Part shown: positions 1 to 6,125 of the stretch, piece after piece
How positions within the stretch are numbered: the stretch's first letter is position 1
Layout: every line of letters starts with the position of its first letter
Source: a virus
Length of the DNA: 20,218 nucleotides
Virus record (IMG/VR): IMGVR_UViG_3300032116_012768
Coordinates: 1-20,218 of that record
Direction: 5' to 3' (one strand)
The notes under the pieces: model-generated
Database searches by the model: none
Told to the model about the DNA's origin: nothing
What the model saw: the letters and a program-made list of their open reading frames with translations, nothing else
Position numbers and translations under genes: made by a program

Positions 1-361
1 ATATGCCATCAAAACTGTAACGCAACCAATAGCCGGGGTTGGCAGTGTTTTTGTACAAAAACAAATTGCTGTCAGCAATTACGGTGCGACCATTGTAGGT
101 TCTTTGACCATCTAGTATTTGTTGTCTTAGTTGTAGATGCGGAGAACTTTTACCATGCTCATGTACCCAACCCAGTATCACTGCTACATCACTGGGTTGA
201 TAGTTAAAGTCGTCGACAATGACTCCTTCGTCACCACAGGCCTGCACACCTTGTATGAAAAATCTCAATGTGTTTGCTTTGTCTGTGGCTGCCTTCAAAC
301 TCTCAGCAGATGTGTACTGTTCTTTTTTGGGCAACGTGGCCAAATAACTTACTACTTTCAT
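1..361 (-). CDS. Unknown protein of the glycan locus (C-terminus cut by window edge)
   Basis: The reading frame is open from an ATG at 361 to the window edge, so at least 120 residues are present and the C-terminus is missing. The ATG overlaps the stop of the upstream glycosyltransferase-like gene as ATGA (361-358), which fixes the start and points to translational coupling. The protein begins MKVVSYLATLPKK and contains ILGWVHEHGKSSPHL and, near the edge, NPGYWLRYSFDG. There is no signal peptide or membrane segment. I do not recognise a named family. Its position as last visible gene of a four-gene glycosylation operon suggests a role in sugar or glycan work, which is inference only. Confidence 0.75.
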   Translation of the reverse strand, partial: MKVVSYLATLPKKEQYTSAESLKAATDKANTLRFFIQGVQACGDEGVIVDDFNYQPSDVAVILGWVHEHGKSSPHLQLRQQILDGQRTYNGRTVIADSNLFLYKNTANPGYWLRYSFDGI

Positions 362-1170
362 TGTTCTTGCATCATTCTAAAAGCGGTGCCGTCACGCAAT
401 TCTCTCACGTGATATTGTCCATACGCCATGCTGTGGCACCATGCGTCCAGCGTGTCTCGGTTGGCCCATACTGGACTTTCAATTTGACTCAGGTCCTTGC
501 TGGCCACTGGTTCTGCCACATGACTGGGTGCTAGTACAAATGCTGGTACGCCGGCAAAGATTGATTCGACCCCTGCAACACTGTTGAATGTTACCAAGGC
601 ATGCACATCACTGGCCAACACTTGATGTAACGGTGCAGTGGCCACACGATCAATTCGTTTGGGTGCTCGTTGTCTAACTTCTACAGGACGATCTGTGTAT
701 TTTTTTATTTCTGCAACAGTTTGTTCAACCCATTGTTGTTGGTCAATGCCGTAGTACCTGCAGGGTTTTTCATCGGGCGCTGCCACAATAATTTTTCTAC
801 CAAACTTTCTTGGTTGCAACTGAATGCCTAATGCTTGCCATCTGTCAGCAGGTCTTGGCACAATTGTTTTGTGTTGTAAATCGTTGCGAACAATACGGTG
901 ATACAGTTTATTGCCCATGCGATTTAACTTGCTGATGTTGTTGCCAACATAGCCAGAATCCACATAGTAAAAATCTTTGTTATCAGCCAAGCACTTCTGC
1001 ATGATTTTGTACTTGAGAATGCCACGCATGACCGGAGTCATTTCATCCATCAGCACATCGTATTTGTAGTCAAAGAAATCAGTGTCAGTGGGTTCTTGTC
1101 CAGCACTCCGGGCCAGCATGTTGATGTACTCATCCTGATTGCCTTTGCTGAGGAAAATAAATTTGGTCAT
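358..1170 (-). CDS. GT-B/capsule-synthesis-type glycosyltransferase-like protein
   Basis: This is a 270-residue protein starting MTKFIFLSKGNQDEY. I chose the ATG at 1170 over an upstream one at 1221 because it overlaps the preceding stop as ATGA, the same junction used by its neighbours. The C-terminal third contains ALVTFNSVAGVESIFAGVPAF, which resembles the nucleotide-sugar-binding loop of capsule polysaccharide (KpsC/KpsS-like) and other GT-B transferases, where a Ser-x-x-Gly-x-Glu stretch is followed by a G-[KV]-P turn. The N-terminal half is less recognisable. It probably transfers a sugar in the cytoplasm using a product of the upstream genes, but donor and acceptor cannot be read from sequence. 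A polysaccharide-binding protein without transfer activity remains possible. Confidence 0.72.
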   Translation of the reverse strand: MTKFIFLSKGNQDEYINMLARSAGQEPTDTDFFDYKYDVLMDEMTPVMRGILKYKIMQKCLADNKDFYYVDSGYVGNNISKLNRMGNKLYHRIVRNDLQHKTIVPRPADRWQALGIQLQPRKFGRKIIVAAPDEKPCRYYGIDQQQWVEQTVAEIKKYTDRPVEVRQRAPKRIDRVATAPLHQVLASDVHALVTFNSVAGVESIFAGVPAFVLAPSHVAEPVASKDLSQIESPVWANRDTLDAWCHSMAYGQYHVRELRDGTAFRMMQEQ

Positions 1171-1856
1171 ATGATATCTCTTTGTTGGCAGTACTCTGTA
1201 AGTATTCGTTCTCGGTGCCACTCACTGCCCTGGGGAGTGTCAGCAAATTCGTGAAAGCATGGAGTGCCCAAGGTATAATGCAAGAGCTTGGCCGCGGGGT
1301 TTGGCCCGTATTCATCGGGCAACCAATTCCATTCCTTCGGTAGTTCACCAACACGCTCATCGTCTAGCCACGTGAAGCGGTGGAGCTCACTGCCTGTGGA
1401 TTTTTGGATGAACTCGGGAGTAAGTCTCCGGTTAGGAAAGCTACTACAATTCCACAGAATAACACTACTCCAATTTTTTCGAGGATAGTCTTCATTTTTT
1501 GCTCCTAGATATTTTACCGGCATCTTTGTCTTGTAGTCATGCTTGACCACTTGTACATCTTTGGACATGTCTCTCATGGCCCAAAGTTCTGCAATGTCGC
1601 CACGCACAATCATATCACCATCTATAAAAATTGCTGACCCAGTCCAACTCATCAAATACGGAACTAGGAAACGTGTGTAGATAAAGTGGTTACTACCATC
1701 CGTGTGTGTTTCGTCGTAGTCTTTGAACAAGTTAAGTGCCACAGGCACAATGCTCACAGGACGGCTTGCATTTCTAATAATGCTGTTGACACAGGTATGA
1801 TATGCTATGGCCTCTCGTGGGTCATAGCCGACAAAGATTGGTATGATATCTTTCAT
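1167..1856 (-). CDS. GT8-like family glycosyltransferase (GT-A fold)
   Basis: This 229-residue protein opens with MKDIIPIFVGYDPREAIAYH, the typical first strand and helix of GT8-type enzymes. It has a DxD metal and nucleotide-sugar site in AIFIDGDMIVRGDI at about residues 77-90. A later NSSVILWNC-like strand and a C-terminal LLHYTLGTPCF segment, with a histidine in the LHY[TF]LGTP context, are also typical of retaining GT8-like transferases. The ATG at 1856 is preferred over 1883 because it forms an ATGA overlap with the upstream cytidylyltransferase-cupin stop. The likely role is transfer of a hexose or similar sugar in modifying phage or host surface glycan. The exact sugar is unknown. Confidence 0.88.
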   Translation of the reverse strand: MKDIIPIFVGYDPREAIAYHTCVNSIIRNASRPVSIVPVALNLFKDYDETHTDGSNHFIYTRFLVPYLMSWTGSAIFIDGDMIVRGDIAELWAMRDMSKDVQVVKHDYKTKMPVKYLGAKNEDYPRKNWSSVILWNCSSFPNRRLTPEFIQKSTGSELHRFTWLDDERVGELPKEWNWLPDEYGPNPAAKLLHYTLGTPCFHEFADTPQGSEWHRERILTEYCQQRDII

Positions 1857-2608
1857 CTGCGCTGGATATCCTCTTCCACACAACTCTCGCCATACTGAAT
1901 CTCAATCAGTTTTAAAGGTTTATCAGTTTCATTGCACAACATGTGCCAGCTATTTTTTGGAATAAAAATATGTTCATGTTTGACAAAAGTGCCCAGTGAC
2001 TCTTCGTCTGTGCTATTATCCAGTGTGTAAACTGCGGCTTCGCCTTCGGCCACAAACCAAAACTCAGCACGTTGTTCGTGACGTTGCATACTCAAACAAG
2101 TCTTGGGCGCAACTGTGAGTTCTTTGAGTTTGGTATTTGCACCTACTTCGTGTAGCACACGATAGTATCCCCATGCTCTAGTGGTCTTTGGTGTTTTCCA
2201 CTCTTCCAAGATCCACGAACTAGAATTGGCTTTGTTGTCTCCTCCAACTCCAAACACAAACTCCACATCGTCAAACACCTGTTCTGGAATGTTTTCAGAT
2301 GTTCTATCTCCGCCGTTGGCAAAGATGATTTCATCGTTGGGATATTTTTCCTTGACCTTGCGAATAGCATCAATGCTGGATCCGTCATCGTCATTGAATT
2401 CAATCACTTCCCCAACCATGTGTAGGTTGTCCAACACAACCATGCGTTCACGCCAAGGCATAAACGGGCGGCCTTTTTTGCGTGTGAGCCACGCATCTGA
2501 GTTTAGTCCTACCACCACGTGATCACCTAAGTGGTCTGCGTGATTCAGATAAGAGATATGTCCGGAATGTAGCGGATCAAAGCCGCCTGTAACAAGTACG
2601 ATTTTCAT
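1853..2608 (-). CDS. Cytidylyltransferase (HxGH) fused to a mannose-6-phosphate isomerase-type cupin
   Basis: This 251-residue protein has two parts. Residues 1 to about 140 form a nucleotidyltransferase domain of the RfaE/HldE C-terminal or glycerol-3-phosphate cytidylyltransferase type: GGFDPLHSGH carries the HxGH motif at residues 14-17, followed by a KGRPFMPWRER-type segment. Residues from about 150 to 251 match the type II phosphomannose isomerase cupin seen at the end of ManC: WGYYRVL, then LSMQRHEQRAEFWFV, then IPKNSWHMLCN, IEIQYGE and EEDIQRR. By family knowledge the first half activates a sugar phosphate with a nucleotide, and the cupin could isomerise or bind a sugar phosphate. It is the first gene of a four-gene ATGA-coupled operon and lies behind a TATAAATA motif only 5 nt from its ATG. 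Confidence 0.9.
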   Translation of the reverse strand: MKIVLVTGGFDPLHSGHISYLNHADHLGDHVVVGLNSDAWLTRKKGRPFMPWRERMVVLDNLHMVGEVIEFNDDDGSSIDAIRKVKEKYPNDEIIFANGGDRTSENIPEQVFDDVEFVFGVGGDNKANSSSWILEEWKTPKTTRAWGYYRVLHEVGANTKLKELTVAPKTCLSMQRHEQRAEFWFVAEGEAAVYTLDNSTDEESLGTFVKHEHIFIPKNSWHMLCNETDKPLKLIEIQYGESCVEEDIQRR

Positions 2609-2613
2609 GTTGA

Positions 2614-2621
2614 TATTTATA
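2614..2621 (-). promoter_or_regulatory. T4-late-like promoter TATAAATA
   Basis: The minus strand reads CCTATAAATATCAACATG, an exact match to the T4 late -10 element. Only 5 nt separate it from the ATG at 2608, and no Shine-Dalgarno sequence lies between. T4 late transcription starts about 5-6 nt past this box, so the mRNA would begin at or next to the start codon. Confidence 0.7.
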
Positions 2622-2635
2622 GGCTAATATAATGG

Positions 2636-2641
2636 TAAATA
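2636..2641 (+). promoter_or_regulatory. Possible late-type promoter core TAAATA
   Basis: GGTAAATATAATATGG places TAAATA 4 nt before the ATG at 2646, back to back with the TATAAATA box serving the minus-strand operon. A TATAAT at 2628-2633 without a good -35 box is an alternative. Support is mainly positional. Confidence 0.4.
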
Positions 2642-2645
2642 TAAT

Positions 2646-3215
2646 ATGGAGCACTTTTACCAAGACATCTCAGGCTTTATGAGCCACAAAAATACGGTGA
2701 TGCTGGACATGGCATTGGATCAGTTTCCCAAATCAGGCACTTGGGTTGAACTGGGATCTTGGACTGGTCGCAGTGCGGCATATTGTGTGGTTGAGTTGCT
2801 GAATCGAAAAAAACTAGGTGAATTTTATTGTGTAGATAGTTGGAAGGGTGAAACTACTATAGCATATGATCAGGCCATAGTGCAAGATCTTCAGAACATT
2901 TTTCGTAAAAATGTCAATCCTGTTATTGACCATATCCGCATGTTGAACATGATGAGCTGGGACGCCGCAGTCCAATTTGAAGATAAATCTGTGGATTTTT
3001 GTTATGTGGATGCTGGGCACAGTTACGAAGCAGTGACCAATGATCTCAAGGCCTGGTGGCCAAAGATGCGGCCTGGCGCCATGTTTGGCGGTGATGATTA
3101 CACCAAAGGTTATCCAGGAGTACAACAGGCAGTCTGGGACTTCTTTGGAGCACTGGGCATAAAGGTACGTAGATCAGGGCGTTGTTGGTTGGTAACAAAA
3201 CCAAACGCACAATAA
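2646..3215 (+). CDS. Class I SAM-dependent methyltransferase (Methyltransf_24-like)
   Basis: This is a 189-residue protein with a Rossmann methyltransferase layout. The SAM-binding glycine motif is WVELGSWTGRSAAY (about residues 32-45), the second strand is EFYCVDSWKG with the acidic residue expected to hold the ribose, and VDFCYVDAGHSYEAV is followed by LKAWWPKMRPGAMFGGDDY, where the DAGHSYE pattern is typical of Methyltransf_24 proteins in glycan loci. The ATG at 2646 has no Shine-Dalgarno sequence. The second Met (residue 12, position 2679) has a weak CAGG upstream and is an alternative start. It begins a plus-strand run with another methyltransferase and two glycosyltransferases, so methylation of a sugar or surface molecule is the favoured role. 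Confidence 0.85.
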   Translation: MEHFYQDISGFMSHKNTVMLDMALDQFPKSGTWVELGSWTGRSAAYCVVELLNRKKLGEFYCVDSWKGETTIAYDQAIVQDLQNIFRKNVNPVIDHIRMLNMMSWDAAVQFEDKSVDFCYVDAGHSYEAVTNDLKAWWPKMRPGAMFGGDDYTKGYPGVQQAVWDFFGALGIKVRRSGRCWLVTKPNAQ

Positions 3216-3225
3216 CAAGATGATT

Positions 3226-3231
3226 TAAATA
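3226..3231 (+). promoter_or_regulatory. Possible late-type promoter core TAAATA
   Basis: GATTTAAATACCACATG puts TAAATA 4 nt before the ATG at 3236, the same geometry as at 2608 and 2646. The flanking bases are a poor match to the full TATAAATA, and it could be coincidence in a short AT-rich gap. Confidence 0.35.
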
Positions 3232-3235
3232 CCAC

Positions 3236-3874
3236 ATGAATACATCTTGGCAACAACACTATCGCACCACATATTATGATTTACTAAATCCCAACGTCAG
3301 CGGGGCCAAGCGATCTTTGGTTGAAGGCATTTACAAACGAGCTGCAGGGTTTGATCTCATGTTTGATCTGCTGTTGAGCCAACGTGAAGAAAACTTCTTA
3401 ATTGTGGAAACTGGTACTCTAAGAAATCCGGGCAACTGGAAAGATGGGCAAAGCGCGGCATTGTTCACAGAGTTTGTGGAGTGGCACGGTGGCCAAATGC
3501 GCAGTGTGGACATTGATCCTGTGGCAGTTGATATTGCACGTTCACACATTGTGAGTGATCGGTTCACAGTCACATGCAGTGACAGTGTTGCATGGCTAGA
3601 TGCCATGCAGGATCGAGACCAAGTGGATCTATACTACTTAGATTCCTGGGACGTAAAATGGCACGATGACAAGGACAGTGCTGATCACCATCTCAAAGAA
3701 TTTCTCTCAATCGAACCTTATCTAAAGCCCGGATGCATTGTGGCCATAGATGACAACAGCCGTTGGGCCGCTACCCAAGCTCGCACAGGCAAAGGCCGTG
3801 CTATTGTGGAATATCTTGAAACCAAGAATCATCATCCCATCCACGATGAATACCAAATAATATTTCAATTCTAA
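3236..3874 (+). CDS. Class I SAM-dependent methyltransferase-like protein
   Basis: This 212-residue protein has a Rossmann methyltransferase signature: FLIVETGTLRNPGNW is the SAM loop, MRSVDIDPVAVDIAR is the acidic end of strand 2 with its helix, and VDLYYLDSWDV is strand 4. YLKPGCIVAIDDN near the C-terminus matches the late strand and DD pair of O-methyltransferase-like proteins. It is separated by 20 bp from the previous methyltransferase and its stop overlaps the next start as TAATG (3872-3876), so it is probably co-translated with the GT17 gene. The two methyltransferases are only distantly alike, so they are not a recent duplication. Sugar or polyketide-like substrates cannot be told apart from sequence alone. 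Confidence 0.8.
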   Translation: MNTSWQQHYRTTYYDLLNPNVSGAKRSLVEGIYKRAAGFDLMFDLLLSQREENFLIVETGTLRNPGNWKDGQSAALFTEFVEWHGGQMRSVDIDPVAVDIARSHIVSDRFTVTCSDSVAWLDAMQDRDQVDLYYLDSWDVKWHDDKDSADHHLKEFLSIEPYLKPGCIVAIDDNSRWAATQARTGKGRAIVEYLETKNHHPIHDEYQIIFQF

Positions 3875-4662
3875 TGATTATAGATACATTTTTATTCAAT
3901 GACGAATTTGACATGCTGGATATACATCTAGCAATCACCAGTCACTTTGTTGACCGCTGGATAGTGCTGGAAGCCAGTAGAACGTTTAGTGGCATACCCA
4001 AGCCGTATAATCTAACCAACAACCTGGCGCGGTATCAGGCACAGTATCCTGACAGAATACAAGTGGTCACGCTGGAGTTGACTGCTGACCAAACCAACTT
4101 GATTTGTGAAACCATGATGCGACAAGGCCTGCAACCTGCTATTGATCAATACAGTGCAGATGATATTGTCATTCACGGCGACCTAGATGAAATTGTTGAT
4201 CCCACCAAGTGGCCAGCCATTGTTGATTTGATGAACGCTAACGATCGTCCAGTCACCTGTGGATTTGAAATGTACATGTACCGTTTTGATCAGCGAGCCG
4301 ATCGTGGCTGGAAAGGCAGTGTGGTTGCTAGAAAGCGCATGTTCGCTACGCCGCACGAATTGTACAAAGGGCAAAACGTCAAACGCAAAGACCGCAGTCA
4401 TTGTGTGGGACTCAAAGAACCAGTTGGCTGGCACTGGACCTGGATCGGCACAGATGAATTGGTAAAAAACAAAGCACGAAGTTGCATTGAAAGTCAGCAC
4501 AGAGACCCAGACCAAATACTTGAAGCATTCAAACGCCTGGACACAATATCAGCAATCAATCACAAGTGTACCACCCAAACTATCAATACTGCATACCCTG
4601 AACAAGTACAATCAGTATTGAAAAACTATCCACAATATTGGAATCATGCTCCGGCGCCGTAA
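3874..4662 (+). CDS. Glycosyltransferase family 17-like protein
   Basis: This 262-residue protein matches the GT17 (Glyco_transf_17) pattern closely. MIIDTFLFNDEFDMLDIHLA corresponds to the family's N-terminal D-x-FLF-x-[ND]E-x-D-x-L block, WIVLEASRTFSGIPKP follows, and IVIHGDLDEIVDP carries the DxD site at about residues 103-105. The eukaryotic relative of the family is a beta-1,4-N-acetylglucosaminyltransferase. Phage and bacterial members sit in surface polysaccharide loci. It overlaps the preceding methyltransferase by TAATG and the following glycosyltransferase by TAATG. It has no membrane segment, so it is likely a soluble cytoplasmic enzyme. The sugar transferred is not known. Confidence 0.88.
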   Translation: MIIDTFLFNDEFDMLDIHLAITSHFVDRWIVLEASRTFSGIPKPYNLTNNLARYQAQYPDRIQVVTLELTADQTNLICETMMRQGLQPAIDQYSADDIVIHGDLDEIVDPTKWPAIVDLMNANDRPVTCGFEMYMYRFDQRADRGWKGSVVARKRMFATPHELYKGQNVKRKDRSHCVGLKEPVGWHWTWIGTDELVKNKARSCIESQHRDPDQILEAFKRLDTISAINHKCTTQTINTAYPEQVQSVLKNYPQYWNHAPAP

Positions 4663-5465
4663 TGAAAACCGATCGAGAACTCAAGCAACAGCATCGTGCG
4701 GCTAGGCAAGCACATCGCGAATCAAAAAGAAACCACTTATCTGCCCCGGTCAATTCTGCTGTGATTGATTGTGCCTGTGTTATTCATGGTACTGGGTATG
4801 ACTGGGAGTATGTGGAACGACTGTACAACATGCTCACACGCCAACTTCCAGGCGGCATACGTTTTCATGTGTACACAGAACACGACAGGTCAGTACCACC
4901 ACACATGATCAAACACATCTTGGATGATTGGGGTTTTGGCGGCCCAAAAAAGTCCTGGTGGTACAAGATGCAGTTGTTTAATCCTGCACATTTTTCAGGA
5001 CGCTTGTTGTATTTGGATCTTGATGTGGTAGTGGTTCAGAATCTGGAATGGATCACTGCACTTTCCACAGACTATTTCTGGACCATTAGAGATTTTAGGT
5101 ATCTGCAAAATCCTCGTATCAACTCCATGAACTCCAGTGTGATGTGGTTTGATGTATCTAAATTCAGTTGGGTATGGGACAAATTCAATTCAGGACCTGT
5201 GTCGCAGATGATTCAAGGCTTTCCTGGAGATCAGGATTTTTTAAATCACACAATAGATCATAACAAACGCAGATTCTTTGATGACAGTAAATTTCAAAGT
5301 TATCGTTGGCAATGTCTAGACGGTGGCTACAATTTCAATCGCCGCACCCATCATCGTCCTGGCTCGGGCACAGTCATCTCTCCAGATACGTCTGTTGTGG
5401 TATTTCACGGCCGGCCTAAACCACATCAAATCACGGATTCTGCTATACGGCAACATTGGCAGTAA
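4662..5465 (+). CDS. DxD-type (GT-A) glycosyltransferase
   Basis: This 267-residue protein starts at the ATG at 4662 that overlaps the previous stop as TAATG, not at the in-frame ATG at 4638 inside the previous gene. The first 30 residues are rich in Lys, Arg, Gln and His and look like a flexible tail. The core has VIDCACVIHGTGYDW as first strand, KSWWYKMQLF, then RLLYLDLDVVVVQNL with the DxD pair at residues 119 and 121, INSMNSSVMWFD, a GDQDFLN motif and a C-terminal VVVFHGRPKPHQ. This order is typical of phage and capsule-locus GT-A transferases. It is last in the plus-strand glycan run and is followed by a small hairpin at its stop codon. Confidence 0.86.
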   Translation: MKTDRELKQQHRAARQAHRESKRNHLSAPVNSAVIDCACVIHGTGYDWEYVERLYNMLTRQLPGGIRFHVYTEHDRSVPPHMIKHILDDWGFGGPKKSWWYKMQLFNPAHFSGRLLYLDLDVVVVQNLEWITALSTDYFWTIRDFRYLQNPRINSMNSSVMWFDVSKFSWVWDKFNSGPVSQMIQGFPGDQDFLNHTIDHNKRRFFDDSKFQSYRWQCLDGGYNFNRRTHHRPGSGTVISPDTSVVVFHGRPKPHQITDSAIRQHWQ

Positions 5466-5479
5466 AAAGTAGTACTTTT
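5465..5479 (+). terminator. Small AT-rich hairpin at stop codon (weak terminator candidate)
   Basis: AAAAGT, loop AGT, ACTTTT starts at the last base of the glycosyltransferase stop. It has a 6-bp perfect stem but low GC content and a short T run, so termination would be weak. A near-identical hairpin sits at 5768-5782. Confidence 0.35.
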
Positions 5480-5486
5480 GTAGTGG

Positions 5487-5515
5487 TTGACCAATAATTC
5501 CCTTTTTGCTACAAT
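5487..5515 (+). promoter_or_regulatory. Sigma70-type early promoter, TTGACC-17-TACAAT
   Basis: GGTTGACCA carries the -35 box (5487-5492), and TTTTTGCTACAAT carries an extended -10 (TGC before TACAAT at 5510-5515) at exactly 17 bp. The 29-nt leader ends in AAAAAGGAGC before the ATG at 5545. The same boxes recur at 5824 and 6066. Confidence 0.85.
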
Positions 5516-5544
5516 AGTGGCATACAAAGCAAAAAGGAGCTGGC

Positions 5545-5775
5545 ATGGGATACAGAATTATCGCAGACAAGTTTGAGACAGACATGATGCGCCAAAAGTA
5601 TGGCCCACGCAAGGGCTTGGAAGGCCCTTTCAAATATGCCTCTGGACGAGTGTTGTATTATGACCCCCGAGAAGGTCGTTACTACGATCCTACTACAGAC
5701 TTCTACGTTTCCAACGAAGAAATGGACGCAGAGCATGGCATTCTTGTGCAACGTCTGGTGGATTTCCAAAAGTAA
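5545..5775 (+). CDS. Small unknown protein, 76 residues, own strong promoter
   Basis: The protein starts MGYRIIADKFETDMM and has a Tyr/Asp-rich middle, VLYYDPREGRYYDPTTDFY, in which YYDP occurs twice seven residues apart. It has no membrane segment and no recognisable domain. The start is certain: AAAAAGGAGC lies 5 nt upstream of the ATG and downstream of a clear sigma70-type promoter. It stands alone as a monocistronic unit with a small hairpin over its stop codon. Such single small genes behind strong promoters in T4-like phages are often early host-takeover proteins, but that is inference here. Confidence 0.82.
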   Translation: MGYRIIADKFETDMMRQKYGPRKGLEGPFKYASGRVLYYDPREGRYYDPTTDFYVSNEEMDAEHGILVQRLVDFQK

Positions 5776-5782
5776 TACTTTT
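5768..5782 (+). terminator. Small AT-rich hairpin over stop codon (weak terminator candidate)
   Basis: AAAAGT, loop AAT, ACTTTT spans the stop codon at 5773-5775 and is followed by one more T. It differs from the hairpin at 5465-5479 only in the loop. The stem is AT-rich, so it may slow rather than stop polymerase. Confidence 0.4.
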
Positions 5783-5823
5783 TAGTACTAGTTTTTGTTG
5801 CAAAAAAGCCACATTTTCCCCGG

Positions 5824-5852
5824 TTGACCAGAAATGCTCATTTTGCTATAAT
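5824..5852 (+). promoter_or_regulatory. Sigma70-type early promoter, TTGACC-17-TATAAT
   Basis: GGTTGACCA (-35 at 5824-5829) and TTTTGCTATAAT (-10 at 5847-5852) have a 17-bp spacer and a TGC extended -10. It precedes the 58-residue gene at 5885. Confidence 0.88.
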
Positions 5853-5884
5853 ATATGCATAGAGTAACAAAACAGGAGCCACTA

Positions 5885-6061
5885 ATGAACTTTGAACAAG
5901 CCATTGAAATTGTCCAGCAATACAAACAAGATTGGGCCCTGCCCGGACTACTGGAAACCCTGCAACAGATGCAGGATTGTTACGACGATCTCAGCGACCA
6001 GGAAGCCCGTGCATATCGTGTGGTTTTTCGTGACATGAGCCGCCTGTTTGCCCCGGCCTAA
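5885..6061 (+). CDS. Small unknown protein, 58 residues, own strong promoter
   Basis: I place the start at the ATG at 5885 rather than the in-frame ATG at 5855. The latter lies 3 nt after the -10 box, upstream of the expected transcript start, whereas 5885 follows a good AACAGGAGCC site. The protein begins MNFEQAIEIVQQYKQDW and appears all-helical, acidic in the middle (DDLSDQEARAY), with no cysteine pair, membrane segment or known motif beyond a helical-hairpin look. It is monocistronic and ends 4 nt before the next promoter's -35 box. It is a candidate early effector; its function is unknown. Confidence 0.8.
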   Translation: MNFEQAIEIVQQYKQDWALPGLLETLQQMQDCYDDLSDQEARAYRVVFRDMSRLFAPA

Positions 6062-6065
6062 GCGG

Positions 6066-6094
6066 TTGACCAATAAATCAACATCTGCTATAAT
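6066..6094 (+). promoter_or_regulatory. Sigma70-type early promoter, TTGACC-17-TATAAT
   Basis: GGTTGACCA (-35 at 6066-6071) and ATCTGCTATAAT (-10 at 6089-6094) have a 17-bp spacer and a TGC extended -10. The predicted leader is about 25 nt and carries AAAAGGAGC before the ATG at 6126. It drives the AAA+ ATPase gene. Confidence 0.9.
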
Positions 6095-6125
6095 TTAATT
6101 TTAACGCACACAAAAGGAGCCAACC

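Noticed and set aside
137-534. Plus-strand frames over the partial minus-strand gene
   Set aside because: The minus frame is continuous to the edge and joined by ATGA to its neighbour; the plus frames are Cys-rich and pattern-free.
2181-2522. A 113-codon plus-strand frame inside the cytidylyltransferase-cupin gene
   Set aside because: The composition is Ser/Pro-rich and typical of antisense shadows; the minus-strand protein is certain.
4183-4515. A 110-codon minus-strand frame inside the GT17 gene
   Set aside because: It is antisense to a well-supported gene and has no motif.
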